Shown: piece after piece, positions 38,473-62,250 of the stretch
Layout of the letters: every line of letters starts with the position of its first letter
Position numbering within the stretch: position 1 is the stretch's first letter
DNA from: Campylorhamphus procurvoides
Lineage: Eukaryota; Chordata; Aves; Passeriformes; Dendrocolaptidae
Length of the DNA: 64,000 bases
Assembly: GCA_013396655.1 (NCBI GenBank)
Contig: WBMV01007278.1
Span: 127,813-191,812, forward strand
Direction: 5' to 3'
The notes under the pieces: model-generated
Databases searched by the model: none
Told to the model about the DNA's origin: nothing
The model's input: only the letters and a program-made list of their open reading frames with translations
Position numbers and translations under genes: made by a program

Positions 38473-38553
38473 CGAGCCTCCATCCTGCAGCAGGACCTTC
38501 TTCACCAGCGACCGGGACAAGTGGTTGCACAGCGAGACGATGCGGTAGGAGAG
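38473..38553 (-). CDS. DAPK2: DAPK2 alpha exon: calmodulin-binding autoregulatory segment, part 2 (27 aa)
   Basis: Between acceptor TCTGTAG (ending at 38554) and donor GTAGGT (38472-38467) lie 27 codons beginning LSYRIVSLCNHLSRSLVKKV. Joined to the previous exon this makes RRRWKLSYRIVSLCNHLSR, the basic amphipathic calmodulin-binding helix that blocks the kinase cleft. The Ser of KLS matches the inhibitory autophosphorylation site known as Ser308 in DAPK1. Confidence 0.96.
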
Positions 38554-38721
38554 CTACAGAGAGAGGGAAGGGGGACAGTGTGGTCACTCCCCACTGCAGA
38601 CACAGCCAAACACAGATCACTGACCTGCTGCCTGCTTCCATTTGACACTCAAGCCCTGTCCCACCCTCTGACCCACCAGGTTCAGGGAGCCACAGAGAGG
38701 GTCAAGGGCTCACTGCCGTAC

Positions 38722-38811
38722 CTTCCACCGCCTCCTGGCATACTGCCTTTTGAAGTTTTCCATGTTAACAGCAGATGATTTCCGAACCAAAGCCTGTTGC
38801 TTGTCCATGGG
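38722..38811 (-). CDS. DAPK2: DAPK2 alpha exon: calmodulin-binding autoregulatory segment, part 1 (30 aa)
   Basis: Acceptor TTTTATCTTCCAG, ending at 38812, then 30 codons from PMDKQQALVRKSSAVNMENF to ARRRWK and donor GTACGG. It matches the human PVDNQQAM...NLENFRKQYVRRRWK segment and follows directly from ...HPWIT in phase 0. Confidence 0.97.
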
Positions 38812-41800
38812 CTGGAAGATAAAAGAGCAATTTTACTGTTTGGCTCCATTTGGTACAAAAAATACGTAAGATTCCTCATGTGCACTGGAGCTGGCTGAAA
38901 GAGCACTGGCTGGGGAAGCTGCAGATTCATCCAGGTAAAAGCAGAAGAAAAACAATTCAGTCTAGTCCACCCTGTGCATGGACAGGACTCCTTTGATCTC
39001 AGAAAAAATCCTAGAACTAGGGGGTGCTAAGGCAGTGTTTGTTTTGCTAAAGCACTTTGTAAAGTTACTAAAATGCTTCTCAGTCCACACCTGCCCCAGC
39101 TCCATTTTCTCTGGATGACAACACTATATAAAACAGGCAAAAGTTGGCTGTCATTTAGTATGAGTGACAAGCATACATGCTATCTGAAAAAATTCTGGCT
39201 TGTCCTTTAACTATACCCAGAGTATGAAAGCACAAGACATTGATACCTTGGCAATAGAGAATTGCAATACCTCACTATGGCAAAGAGGAAGAAAAAAGAA
39301 TATCTATCAGAATTCAGACACATGCCTAGCATTTTGGGATTTCAGACTGGTGTTAAGGAACAGATGTTCCACAAAACTTGGCACAGTCCTTCTGAAAAAG
39401 CACATTCAACTCCAACAGCACATCAAAATCTGCATAAACCACAAAAATGTAACCAACAGATTGAGGGGGGGAAAAAGGGTTGGTTCAAACTCAGATCTGG
39501 TAAAAGTGAAAAGAGAAAGACCAGGTATGAATCCTTCACAGACTGTGGAGTGACAACCATTCCAGCAGTTCTGATCTGCATGTACAGGAGGTGGGAAATA
39601 CAGAAATATTTGCACTGACTCGGACCGGAGTGCAGCCAAGCCACGCACCTGAAGCAGCAAGAGTACCAAAGGAGAATGGAAAACACATCAGGGAGGATTT
39701 AAATACCTTTTTCAGCAAAATAATTGAAAATGTTTGAGACTACAAATGCACTTGTCTCATCAGATGCTGTAGATTTAGCATTTGTGCAGGTATCCCAGCA
39801 GCAGCTCAAGGAGCCAAGCCATCAGCTGGGCCTGCCCCTCATCCAGATGTGTACACCCTTTGCATACAACACACAGGCACAGTGGAGCATTAAATACCAT
39901 TCCCTCGTGGTGTACATGGCTAGCATGTGCAGCAGGCCAGCAGAAATCCATCTAGAGTGGAAAAAATGCCACTGGCTAAATGTCAGCTGTACAATCACCA
40001 GGAAAGATGTCCCTGTGTCCTTTCAGAAGCAGGACCGTCAGGGATTCCAAACAGCTCCCTTGAGCCCAGAGCATCAACAGCTGCCTCTCCATTTCCCAGT
40101 ACCCTGCAAACCAGGGACCTTGCCTCTGCCTCAATCATTAGAATATCTTCTCAAAAGCACTCTGTCAACCAGCCTCCAGGACCAAGTCACAACAACATCA
40201 CCCTCACCCAAACACGTTCAGGAACAGAGTGGCCTCATTTGATGGTCCTTCTCATTGTGCATTTGTTCATACAGAAAATCTATATGAACAAAGAATATGA
40301 GATCATGGGTGAGGGAGGGCAGACTCTCTCTCTTGAGAGCATTTTCTGCAAATGCTAAACTCTCACTAGGCTTTAAATTACTTTTTAAGAATTAGAACTC
40401 TCCCCCTCATAAAAAGTCCTGTGTTCTGGTCCCCTTGGACAGTATCTAGGGTCTTCCAGCCTGAAGAACCTGCAGAAGTGACAACTGAAGCATTCCAGGA
40501 CAATAAAAATGTAAAATTCTCACTGCTGTTTGTCACAACAGAGGCCAGCTCTCCCCAGCCATCAAACCCAGCTTGCCAGGCTCATATCCTGGCTATCTAT
40601 AGTACTTCGAAGCTTCACAAAGTTCTACATCTCATGCCAAGAACGATGCCAGAGGGAGCACATCCAGTTTCCATCCTCCTCCAAGTAAAATGATGGGAGC
40701 AACAACCTCCCAGCTGAACAACTGTGCTCAGACCCCTGAATTTCCCAGCCCCTGCACATTGTTGTGAGGTCATGGCAGCAACGGGGCCACTGGACTCTGC
40801 ATAATCTGGATGAGAGGATGCTTTTAGCTTTCTGTCTCAAAGTAGGAAACATGATTCTTAATCATGTTAGGAACAACAACAATTCAATTTATTTAGATCA
40901 TTAACTTCTCTGCGAAAGAAGGGGCAGTGAAAGACATACTCTAATGTATATTCAAAGATCCACTCTAGATGGACTCGAGCTGCTACCTGATTCCTGCAGC
41001 TGCACAGAAGTCACTGTGCAGCAAATGCCCCCAGTACACAGCAGCTTTGCCATCTTTGTCAGGCACCAACTTACCATCAGGGAACAAGTGGCATCCTGCA
41101 TCAATGACTATTTATTGTGTTCAGAAATTAGATGGTACATCTGTGCATGTTAATACAGTATAACCAAACAGCTTCTCTGAAACGCAAGACAGCAGGGTAT
41201 CATTCAAATTTGGGTCAACTTCCTCTTTCTAAAACTTAAGGAAAAAATCTTTACAGCAAAAACACTAGTGTCAAATCCCACACCACAGATTAAGTTAGTT
41301 GTAGCTTTGTCATCTTCTTCACTGTAGGAGACAAACCACGGACTATGATATGACTTACCAGTCACCTATTAACATTTACACTGCAAAATTGCACAGTTAT
41401 TTGACCATTACAAGTTCCCAGTGGTGTCTTTTGAATAGGATTTCTTTGCTATAGGACAGGGAACTTAGCTGTTGATTAATCCTTTAGTTTAAAATTCAGA
41501 TAACACTTTTGATGGTAAAAGACTTCACCCTGCACAAATGGCTTAAAAACCAAACCTTTTCTTCATTGGCAGCAATTGCACAGAGAATTTCCACCGTACT
41601 AGCTAAATGTTAAATTACTACACCGTTTACTTTGTTTCACAGGGCAGAGTAAACCTTTGCAAATATTTCTCTCATATGGCCTATAGAATTGCCTGCACTG
41701 TTTCCTTCAGCCAACCAAAGATGCTATAATGAGATTTTTATTAGTTTCCAGGCCCCCAGTTTCCAGTAAGTACAGACTGACTTATTCTTTATTCCAAGTT

Positions 41801-42136
41801 AATAACTTAGTAACCTTGAGGAACTGTAATACATGATGCACTATGACACAGGCAATACAAAAGGCTGTAGGGTTACATGTGTCCACATCACTGTGAGAAT
41901 CTTGTTCCTGCAAGTTCAGACCCTCTGAAAAAACTCACGTGGGAAAAAAACCCAAACAACTTCAACTCTACAATGCACTGGGAAATTATGGCTTTGGTCA
42001 GCACCTTGTGCAATACATCAGAACTTCTACTTTAATTCTAGGTAATGTTTTTGGGTAGAGTCTATGCAATGGAACTTTTTCAAACTGAGGTACATTGAAA
42101 GAGGCAGCAAACCCTGCTCCTAGCCTGATCTCAGCA
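38812..42136 (-). other. DAPK2: DAPK2 intron (alpha) and 3' flank of the beta exon
   Basis: For alpha transcripts this is intron. For beta transcripts its right end (42136 down to about 41.7 kb) is 3' UTR. Plus-strand open frames here (e.g. 39724-40242, 172 codons) show no domain and lie antisense in the intron. Confidence 0.7.
42031..42036 (-). terminator. DAPK2: Candidate poly(A) signal of the DAPK2 beta exon
   Basis: ATTAAA on the minus strand about 100 nt past the beta stop. Canonical AATAAA copies follow at 41788-41793 and 41737-41742. Having such signals close after the stop fits use as a terminal exon. Confidence 0.45.
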
Positions 42137-42772
42137 TCACTGGTGGGCCTCTGCTACACCCAGATTTAACCCTGCAAGGAATTCTTCACAGCGAGATCTA
42201 TTCAACAGCTCCATTAGGGGCTCGTTAATGTCTTTGTTGAAAACAGAGTCACAGTTTCCATTCACGCAGGTTTCATTTTCCAGCTGAAAACTGCTCATTA
42301 AATCCTGTATCCACTTGAGCTCCTCGGCAAGCTCTTGTCTGAGAGACTCATAGTGGCCCTGCAGATCCGTGTACTTCCCAGCCATGCCTGTCACACTGGT
42401 GTCCACAGCCTGGATCTCGTCCTGCAGGTGCCTTTTCAGGGCCTCGATTTTCCGGCACTCGTACCTCAGTTGAGACAGCTTGTGCCTCACGCTCTCATTC
42501 TCCTCCTTGTACCAGGCCTCCTTCTCATTGTAGATGGACACCAGGGCGTCGATGTCCTCCTGCAGGGAGTCGTGGGACGCCGCCAGGGCGCCATAGCCCT
42601 GCTCCGTCCGTGCCACGTCCTCCACCACGCGAGCAAAGCGCTCGCAGTTGATGTAGGTGTTATTGGGGGGCATGCTCGAGTGGCACTTTATGGTGTACTC
42701 CCTCAGGCGTTTTGTCTTCAGCTGGGGGTTCTCCACCTTCTTGTTTTCTGGGACTTTGGTTTCTTCCTTCAG
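42137..42772 (-). CDS. DAPK2: DAPK2 beta terminal exon: ZIPK/DAPK3-like coiled-coil tail (211 aa)
   Basis: A single 636-nt exon runs from acceptor CGACTCACCAG (ending at 42773) to TGA at 42137-42139. It opens LKEETKVPENKK in phase 0, the same phase as the alpha exon, so it can replace it after ...HPWIT. Residues about 13-45 hold LKTKRLREYTIKCHSSMPPN, clearly the DAPK3 (ZIPK) tail motif LKTTRLKEYTIKSHSSLPPN. The next 150 residues are a charged, heptad-like coiled coil (EEKEAWYKEENESVRHKLSQ; LRYECRK) and end VAEAHQ. It lacks a calmodulin-binding helix, so the product should be calmodulin-independent and dimerising like ZIPK. ZIPK Thr299 is kept as Thr and Thr300 is Lys here. The exon lies upstream of the alpha exons in transcription order. 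It is the known DRP-1beta arrangement. Confidence 0.9.
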   Translation of the reverse strand: MKEETKVPENKKVENPQLKTKRLREYTIKCHSSMPPNNTYINCERFARVVEDVARTEQGYGALAASHDSLQEDIDALVSIYNEKEAWYKEENESVRHKLSQLRYECRKIEALKRHLQDEIQAVDTSVTGMAGKYTDLQGHYESLRQELAEELKWIQDLMSSFQLENETCVNGNCDSVFNKDINEPLMELLNRSRCEEFLAGLNLGVAEAHQ

Positions 42773-43683
42773 CTGGTGAGTCGTCAGACAGAGGAACCAA
42801 TATTATTGAGTGGTCACAAGATGGGGCAAGAATTCAAAAGCTCTACACAAAGGGTGCAGCCTGGGCTTCCACAATACTGGGAGATTCTTTGCTCACACAG
42901 ATTTTCCTTCATGCACATGATTAAAAGATAAAAAAACACCAAACACACAAGCCCAAAACTGAATGTGACAAGTGATGTGCATTCAATCCAACGTGGTAAG
43001 GGCAAATAACATGGCTGCAACTCATTTTGCATGTTAATTCTTAGCAGTTAACAGTCTCAAAGTTGTCCATACTTGTGAGAGGAAAAACAATAACCCTAAA
43101 AAATCTCCAATTAATGTTTTGTGCAAGGTAAAGCAAAAACTGAATTTCAAAAATCCTCATTAGTCATGCTGAGATGAGCCAAATGTATTTTCAATAACAG
43201 ACTTATCCACATAAGCAGGCAATGTTTATGATGAAAAAATACATATGGACACACAAATGGAAGCAAATCAGCACACGTGGCACATCAGTTTTCTCTTGAG
43301 AGAAATTATACTTTCCACATTGACTGCAGTCAGCTCTCAATTCAAGAAAGCACAAAACCCAACACACAGTTCATATCCATGCAGACAGAGAAGAAGGACG
43401 GGAAAATGCAAAGCCCAGTCCAGTCTGGGAGACTGTAATGTGCAGTAGAGATCAGAGCTTTGTCACCCTCTTTTTGAAAGTTATGCTAATAAAAGAAGTC
43501 ATTTGCAGAAATCCAGGGATTCACTCAGACCCAACCAATCTCTTCCCAGCACATCTCTTTGAGACACCCAGGTTCACTAAGCACTCAGGGGGCAGTTTTC
43601 CATGGGACACAGCAATAAGAGTGAGAATCCGATCCCTGCTTTCCTCATAGCAAAACCCAGGACCTGTTTCTTTATGCACTTAC
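42773..43683 (-). other. DAPK2: DAPK2 intron before the beta exon
   Basis: About 0.9 kb, AT-rich, with no exon or repeat recognised. Confidence 0.8.
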
Positions 43684-43729
43684 CGTGATCCAGGGATGAG
43701 ACAGAGCTTCCTGAATTGTGAGCCGCTTC
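43684..43729 (-). CDS. DAPK2: DAPK2 shared exon: end of the kinase C-lobe (15 aa)
   Basis: Acceptor GCTTTTTAG, ending at 43730, and donor GTAAGTG enclose G then KRLTIQEALSHPWIT, ending in phase 0. The RLTIQEAL.HPWI motif is the end of subdomain XI in DAPK family kinases. It is the branch point between the alpha and beta 3' ends. Confidence 0.97.
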
Positions 43730-48829
<5,100 letters not shown>

Positions 48830-48856
48830 AGGATGTAGGTGATGACTCCTATGCTC
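48830..48856 (-). CDS. DAPK2: DAPK2 shared microexon (27 nt)
   Basis: Acceptor TTGTTTTTTAG, ending at 48857, and donor GTGAGTA flank 27 nt that read (TG)G SIGVITYI (CT)G, completing W and L codons in its neighbours. It is the stretch ADMWSIGVITYILLSG of the kinase. At 27 nt it sits at the usual upper limit for microexons. Confidence 0.97.
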
Positions 48857-49426
48857 CTAAAAAACAAAGGAGATTCATTGCAAGGGTTACACATGACCTG
48901 TACTCTTCTTAAGGTGCAGAATATGAAAAAGTAATGTGGCTATCTGGAGTCTTCATGTATTTCTGCTCCAGTGGGTATTTACTCCAGCACACACCGGAAA
49001 TTCAGAGGCACAGAAGCAAGGATGTTTCATTTGGGGCGACCTCATTTGCCTGCCTTCCCAGCAGATGAGATTAGTGCACAGGTCTCCTCTGCATGAAGTG
49101 CTCTTATAAATAAAGCTGTCAAAAGCACTGCAGGAACATGCTTTCATCTTAAAGTGCTCCTCTGCAGTGGACAGTGGCCAACAGTTAACACTGTAACTGC
49201 CAGCACTTCAGCTTTTCATTGTAATTTTGCAGAAATTAAATGCTTATCTTTTAATTAAAGAGGATGCATTAAAATGGAACGACAGAATGAGGAGTTATTA
49301 ACCATATTGAAATTTCTTGTTTTGTTTATAATTTATTGCAGTGCAATGGACTCTATTCAGAGCCAAATAGGAAAAAGGAATTGTAGAGCAATCTGGGAAA
49401 AAACCCAAACACATTAAAAAACTTAC
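48857..49426 (-). other. DAPK2: DAPK2 intron
   Basis: About 570 bp with no other feature. Confidence 0.85.
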
Positions 49427-49475
49427 CACATATCTGCAGCTAAGCCAAGCGGTTCATAGTTTACAATTTCTGGAG
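49427..49475 (-). CDS. DAPK2: DAPK2 shared exon: APE motif (16 aa)
   Basis: Acceptor TTTCTTACAG and donor GTAAGTT enclose APEIVNYEPLGLAADM, containing the APE motif that closes the activation segment. Human has GLEADMW at the same place. Confidence 0.97.
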
Positions 49476-57992
<8,517 letters not shown>

Positions 57993-60409
57993 CTAAGCTT
58001 GTTGTTGGTACAACAGCGAGGACTGGCACAATTCTACAGTTAAAGGCAGCAGAGGGTAACAAGGTAGCCTCCTACTGTGTCTGGTTTTTAGAAAAACCAA
58101 ACAACATCTGACAAAAGGGAGGACAGATGTCACAATCTCTAAAAACCAGTCCATGTTTAAACGAGTAAGATCTGTCCCAAAAGGTTCAAGTTTGTCTTGC
58201 ATTGGGTAATGTTTAAGGCCTCCAGGTCTGCAGTACACTACTGGATGTTCTGAAAGGACATGCATGCATTCAAATATCTGCCTTAAGAATAACCTCTACA
58301 GAAGTACTCAAAGGATCAATAACCCTTTGGAAACGCAGAACTCGCCTGCAGTAACCAATTTTCAAATAAAAGAATGGTTTATTCATATTTCTGCACTTCC
58401 CTTGATAATTTAGCTGTAAGTGTAACTGGAGTAAGTGCAGGTGTCTCACTGCACCTCAAGGACAAAGAATTCCCCATTGTACCAAACAGTACGGTGGCTG
58501 CACTGAGGTTACAGGGCATGTACCTGCAATTCGTTAACAAAATTTTCCTCACTGTGGCTCCTAAAGCAGTCCCACTGCAAAATTTCCCCCTTATGTCCTA
58601 AGGATTGGCAGATCTCCAGTCCCAGAATACACATTTAGTATCAGATACTTCCTTGCTCAGGTCATTATGTCCAGATTTGCAAGGAAAAGACTCATCTTAC
58701 AGGTAACCTTAACCTTTGGTTACTGTGATTTTATCAGACAGGATCTCTTGGTAAGAACCACAAACAAACTCATTAAGTGCACTCCCTATGACTACAATGA
58801 GCTGTTATTGTTTTTCATATTATTATATCCTTCACTGGCTTGGTAAATGGGAGATTCAGGTACAGTTGGAACTTAAATTATGCAGCATACACAGCAATTA
58901 TATGCTGTACTTAGCACTCCATCAGCACAGACATCTGACTGGAGTCTCTCTCAAAGCTACAAAGGCAAAGAAATGACAAATGAAGGCTGTCACTTGGTCT
59001 GAATTGCTCTCAAAGCTCCTCTCCTCCATGGCAGAGGCAGCCCCTCATTTCAAAGACTTCAAGCAAATGCCAGCCAGCCTGAAGAACTTCTTTGTGGTTT
59101 TCATTTTCATATGTATCTAAACACTTCTCAGGAGAGAGGCATGAACAGATGGGACAAGAGTCCTTATCCCTTTAGGAATAACCACTCACAAATGGAATCA
59201 AGACTGCGGCCGTTTGTCAAATGCATTAATTGAGTAATCTTTTTTCTGATTTTCTCATTACCTGCAAACCCTGGAGAAATTCTTCTACAAAATCCTCAAA
59301 CTTGCCATAAACATTCTGTTAGAAGAGTTTGTTGTGTCGTGCTAAAAGCTCTTTGTGTGAAATGTGGGTTTCAGGGGTTTTTTGCTTGTCTGATCATATT
59401 TTGCAAGACACGCATCTCGCCTGGTCCAGACTTTGTAAAGAGGCATGGTACTAATACTTCTGTGTTTGCTTCCTGGAATTCTCTCTGGGGGCATAAATTT
59501 TGTCAGCAAAATCAGGGAGAAAGTATTTTTTTATGAGTGCTGATTATGGGAACAAACACAGTCACTTTTGCATAGTGATACTTGGATTTGGTCTATTTTT
59601 GTTTACACAAAAGCTTACAGAAATAATAATGGCACAGCATAGGAATTCCTGTCTTCTCCTTTTACAGAGTTACAGTCTGGGACATTTATTAACCACAACA
59701 CCCATTCCCTTGTAATCTACTGTTGCTGCCCTGCATGTAACACACACTCCTATCCCAGTTTTCACGCCATTTCCTGCAGCCCTGAAAAACAGGCTTTTGC
59801 AGACAGTCTTTACTGAGAAAGTTTGTGACTGAGTAGAGGTTGAAGCCACAGGGAATACTACAAATGCTCAATTCCCTGGCCCAGAACATTTAAGGCAGTT
59901 ACAATGGAATTACCACTGAACAGTTCATGGGGAGGCCCATACAGTTATGAAAGAACTGGATGTCTCACTGGAGATTTACAATCACAGTCAGACACACTTT
60001 GTATTTCTTGTTAACTACAGAGCTTGTAAGGTCAAGTACCAAGACAACAATGTTTCTGCACCTCCTCACACATCTGTATTCAGCATGTAAGAATCAAACC
60101 ACGTCAGCTTCCCAAAACTTCCAACCTAGGCTAGGAAGAAAGCAGAAGGAAGGAAGGAAAGGATGTCTCCTGACCTCCAAGTTTACAGCACTGAGAAATG
60201 AAGCCATTCAGTTCATTTCATGTGGGGCATCTGTGCCTGATCTCAGTCTTGAAACTAAATTTCACAACTCGGGTGGCCAAATGTCAGGCAAAAGACCCTG
60301 CCAGAATTCCTGGAGTTTAGTATATGGCTGAAATGAGGATGACTTGGATCATGAACTACAGTATTTACAACACACAGAGGATAAGCCCAGAGGCTGACAC
60401 TTCTGGATG

Positions 60410-60530
60410 TGATACCTGGAGCTCAGTAAAGCCTGTGACACTGTCCCACAGCATCCTCCTGGACAAATTGGCTCCACATGCCTCGGACACTGATCTTAGA
60501 GGTCTTTTCCAGCCTTAATGAAACTATTAC
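60410..60530 (+). mobile_element. Internally deleted CR1 LINE fragment
   Basis: The plus strand reads GAGCTCAGTAAAGCCTGTGA then CACTGTCCCACAGCATCCTC and CTGGACAAATTGGCT, the CR1 reverse-transcriptase segment SKAFDTVSHSILLDKL. After only about 20 bp it continues with TGATCTTAGAGGTCTTTTCC, the CR1 3' end. About 1-2 kb that normally lies between them is missing. It is an old, inactive remnant in the DAPK2 intron. Confidence 0.8.
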
Positions 60531-62175
60531 TCCTAGTTTCTTTTAATTTTTTTTTTCAAGAAGTTGAGTTTGTTCCCTTTCAGAAATATTTTGGACAGCT
60601 GTATAACAGCCTTGTCACACACTCAGCACAGGTTGTCCTCGACTGTAGTAACAGCTCAAGAGTATGAACAACAGCAGCTGCATCCTGTCAGTTGTAACAT
60701 AATTAGGTACAGCATCAAATCTGTCCATCACTAATGATGGAATATATCCCAGCAATGAAGACAACCTATTATTTGCATTGCTACTGTCATTTAGGAGATC
60801 TGTCCCAAGAAAACAGAGGCATTAATTTGTCATTAATAAGAACACAGAGGCAACATTACTGGGTAGTTTGGGAGCCTATTTTCAGAGGCATGCTTTAGAG
60901 GAGCACAAGGTCAGCTCATTTAATCACTGTGCAGTTCAGGGGAGGATGCGGAAACGATGTGGGAAGAGGGAAACTGGGAAATCCAGAATAACAGGACAAC
61001 TTACTGCTCTCTTTTCAAAGCCTACTTTTAATCCAGGTTGTGGAGGATGAATGTTATATGGGAGAAGGGGAGCAGAGTGGCTGCCAGTTTGGAATGCCCC
61101 AGTGCACAGCAGTGCCACTGCCACAGAGCATCAGAACACAGAGCAGCCTGTAAGCAACTGTTTGCACAGGAGTTGGGTTTATTGGAACATTCCTCAACAT
61201 TTCTGGGACACCTCATGGCTCAGGAGCTGCCACCAAACACTGAAAATATGTAAATAAAACATTGAGGTGACAGTGCAGTCACAACCTGAGGCTGGAGTGG
61301 GGAGAAGTCAGGAAGCTCATTCTGTCTGTCGTTTGAGAAGAGCAAAACCATTCCTTTCCCAAATACCAAACATATGTTTTCTTTAAGTATGTTCAGCCTA
61401 TTTCTTTGTCCTGTTCATATGCATCTTCATTTTATTCACTAAAGAATTCTAAAAAAGACGACTTTTATTGTGATTATTTTGGTAGTTGTTAAAGCTTGAA
61501 ATTCCCATAAAAGAGATGAGACCTTTGAACATGTTGACAGATACACTTTACTCTGAAATATGTTTTCAACAAGTTCTTTGGAAAATAAATTAACCTGGCA
61601 AAGGACAGTGCTCTGGCATACTGCCAGTCAAGAGGTGACACTCAACCCCCTCCATGAGGCAGGGCAATTTACTTAGGAACAGATTTGCAAGGGATTTTAG
61701 GCACCAGCCTCCCACTGACTTTAACAGTAATTAGGTTCTGTTGCCGTAGGCCTTTCATGAATTTGTAGATTTTTATACTTCTAGGTATACTTCTCACATG
61801 TAGCATAGCCTGCAACCTCTAACCCTGTGTTAACTGTCTTAAGGGTCAGATAATAGCTGGAACACTGCGCAAGGAAAACATGTACCAGAGCTCAGGCAAC
61901 TAGATACCATGTTAGTCAAAACAACTAGCAAAGCCCAGCAACCTTGGAGAAGCTCCAATAAGGCAAAGGGGTCTTAAGACCTCCAACTCAATTCTAGGAG
62001 AGGCGTGCCATGAGGCGGAACCAAGGGAAGTTCTGGGCATGGACAAATCTTAGATTGGATGGGACCTTTAGATATGATAATTGAGTATAGTTACAAAATT
62101 AGCATGATGCCACGTAGACGAGGCTTTTCCCTGCTTTCTCCAGCTCTCCTCCACTTTATTGACATTTTTTTTCTC

Positions 62176-62196
62176 TCACACACATACACACACACT
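62176..62196. repeat. (CA)n microsatellite
   Basis: Short CACACA tract with one TACA interruption, inside the LTR-like element. Confidence 0.85.
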
Positions 62197-62237
62197 CTCT
62201 GCTGACCAGCATGGTGCGGTGCCCGGGGTTCCCCCCC

Positions 62238-62250
62238 TGAAAGGGGGGGN
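62238..62250. other. Homopolymer with an unresolved base
   Basis: CCCCCCCTGAAAGGGGGGGN: runs of C and G forming a hairpin around GAAA-like loop, ending at a single N (62250). It looks like a sequencing or polishing stop at a homopolymer. Confidence 0.8.

Noticed and set aside
42335..42931. 198-codon plus-strand frame
   Set aside because: Antisense shadow of the DAPK2 beta exon.
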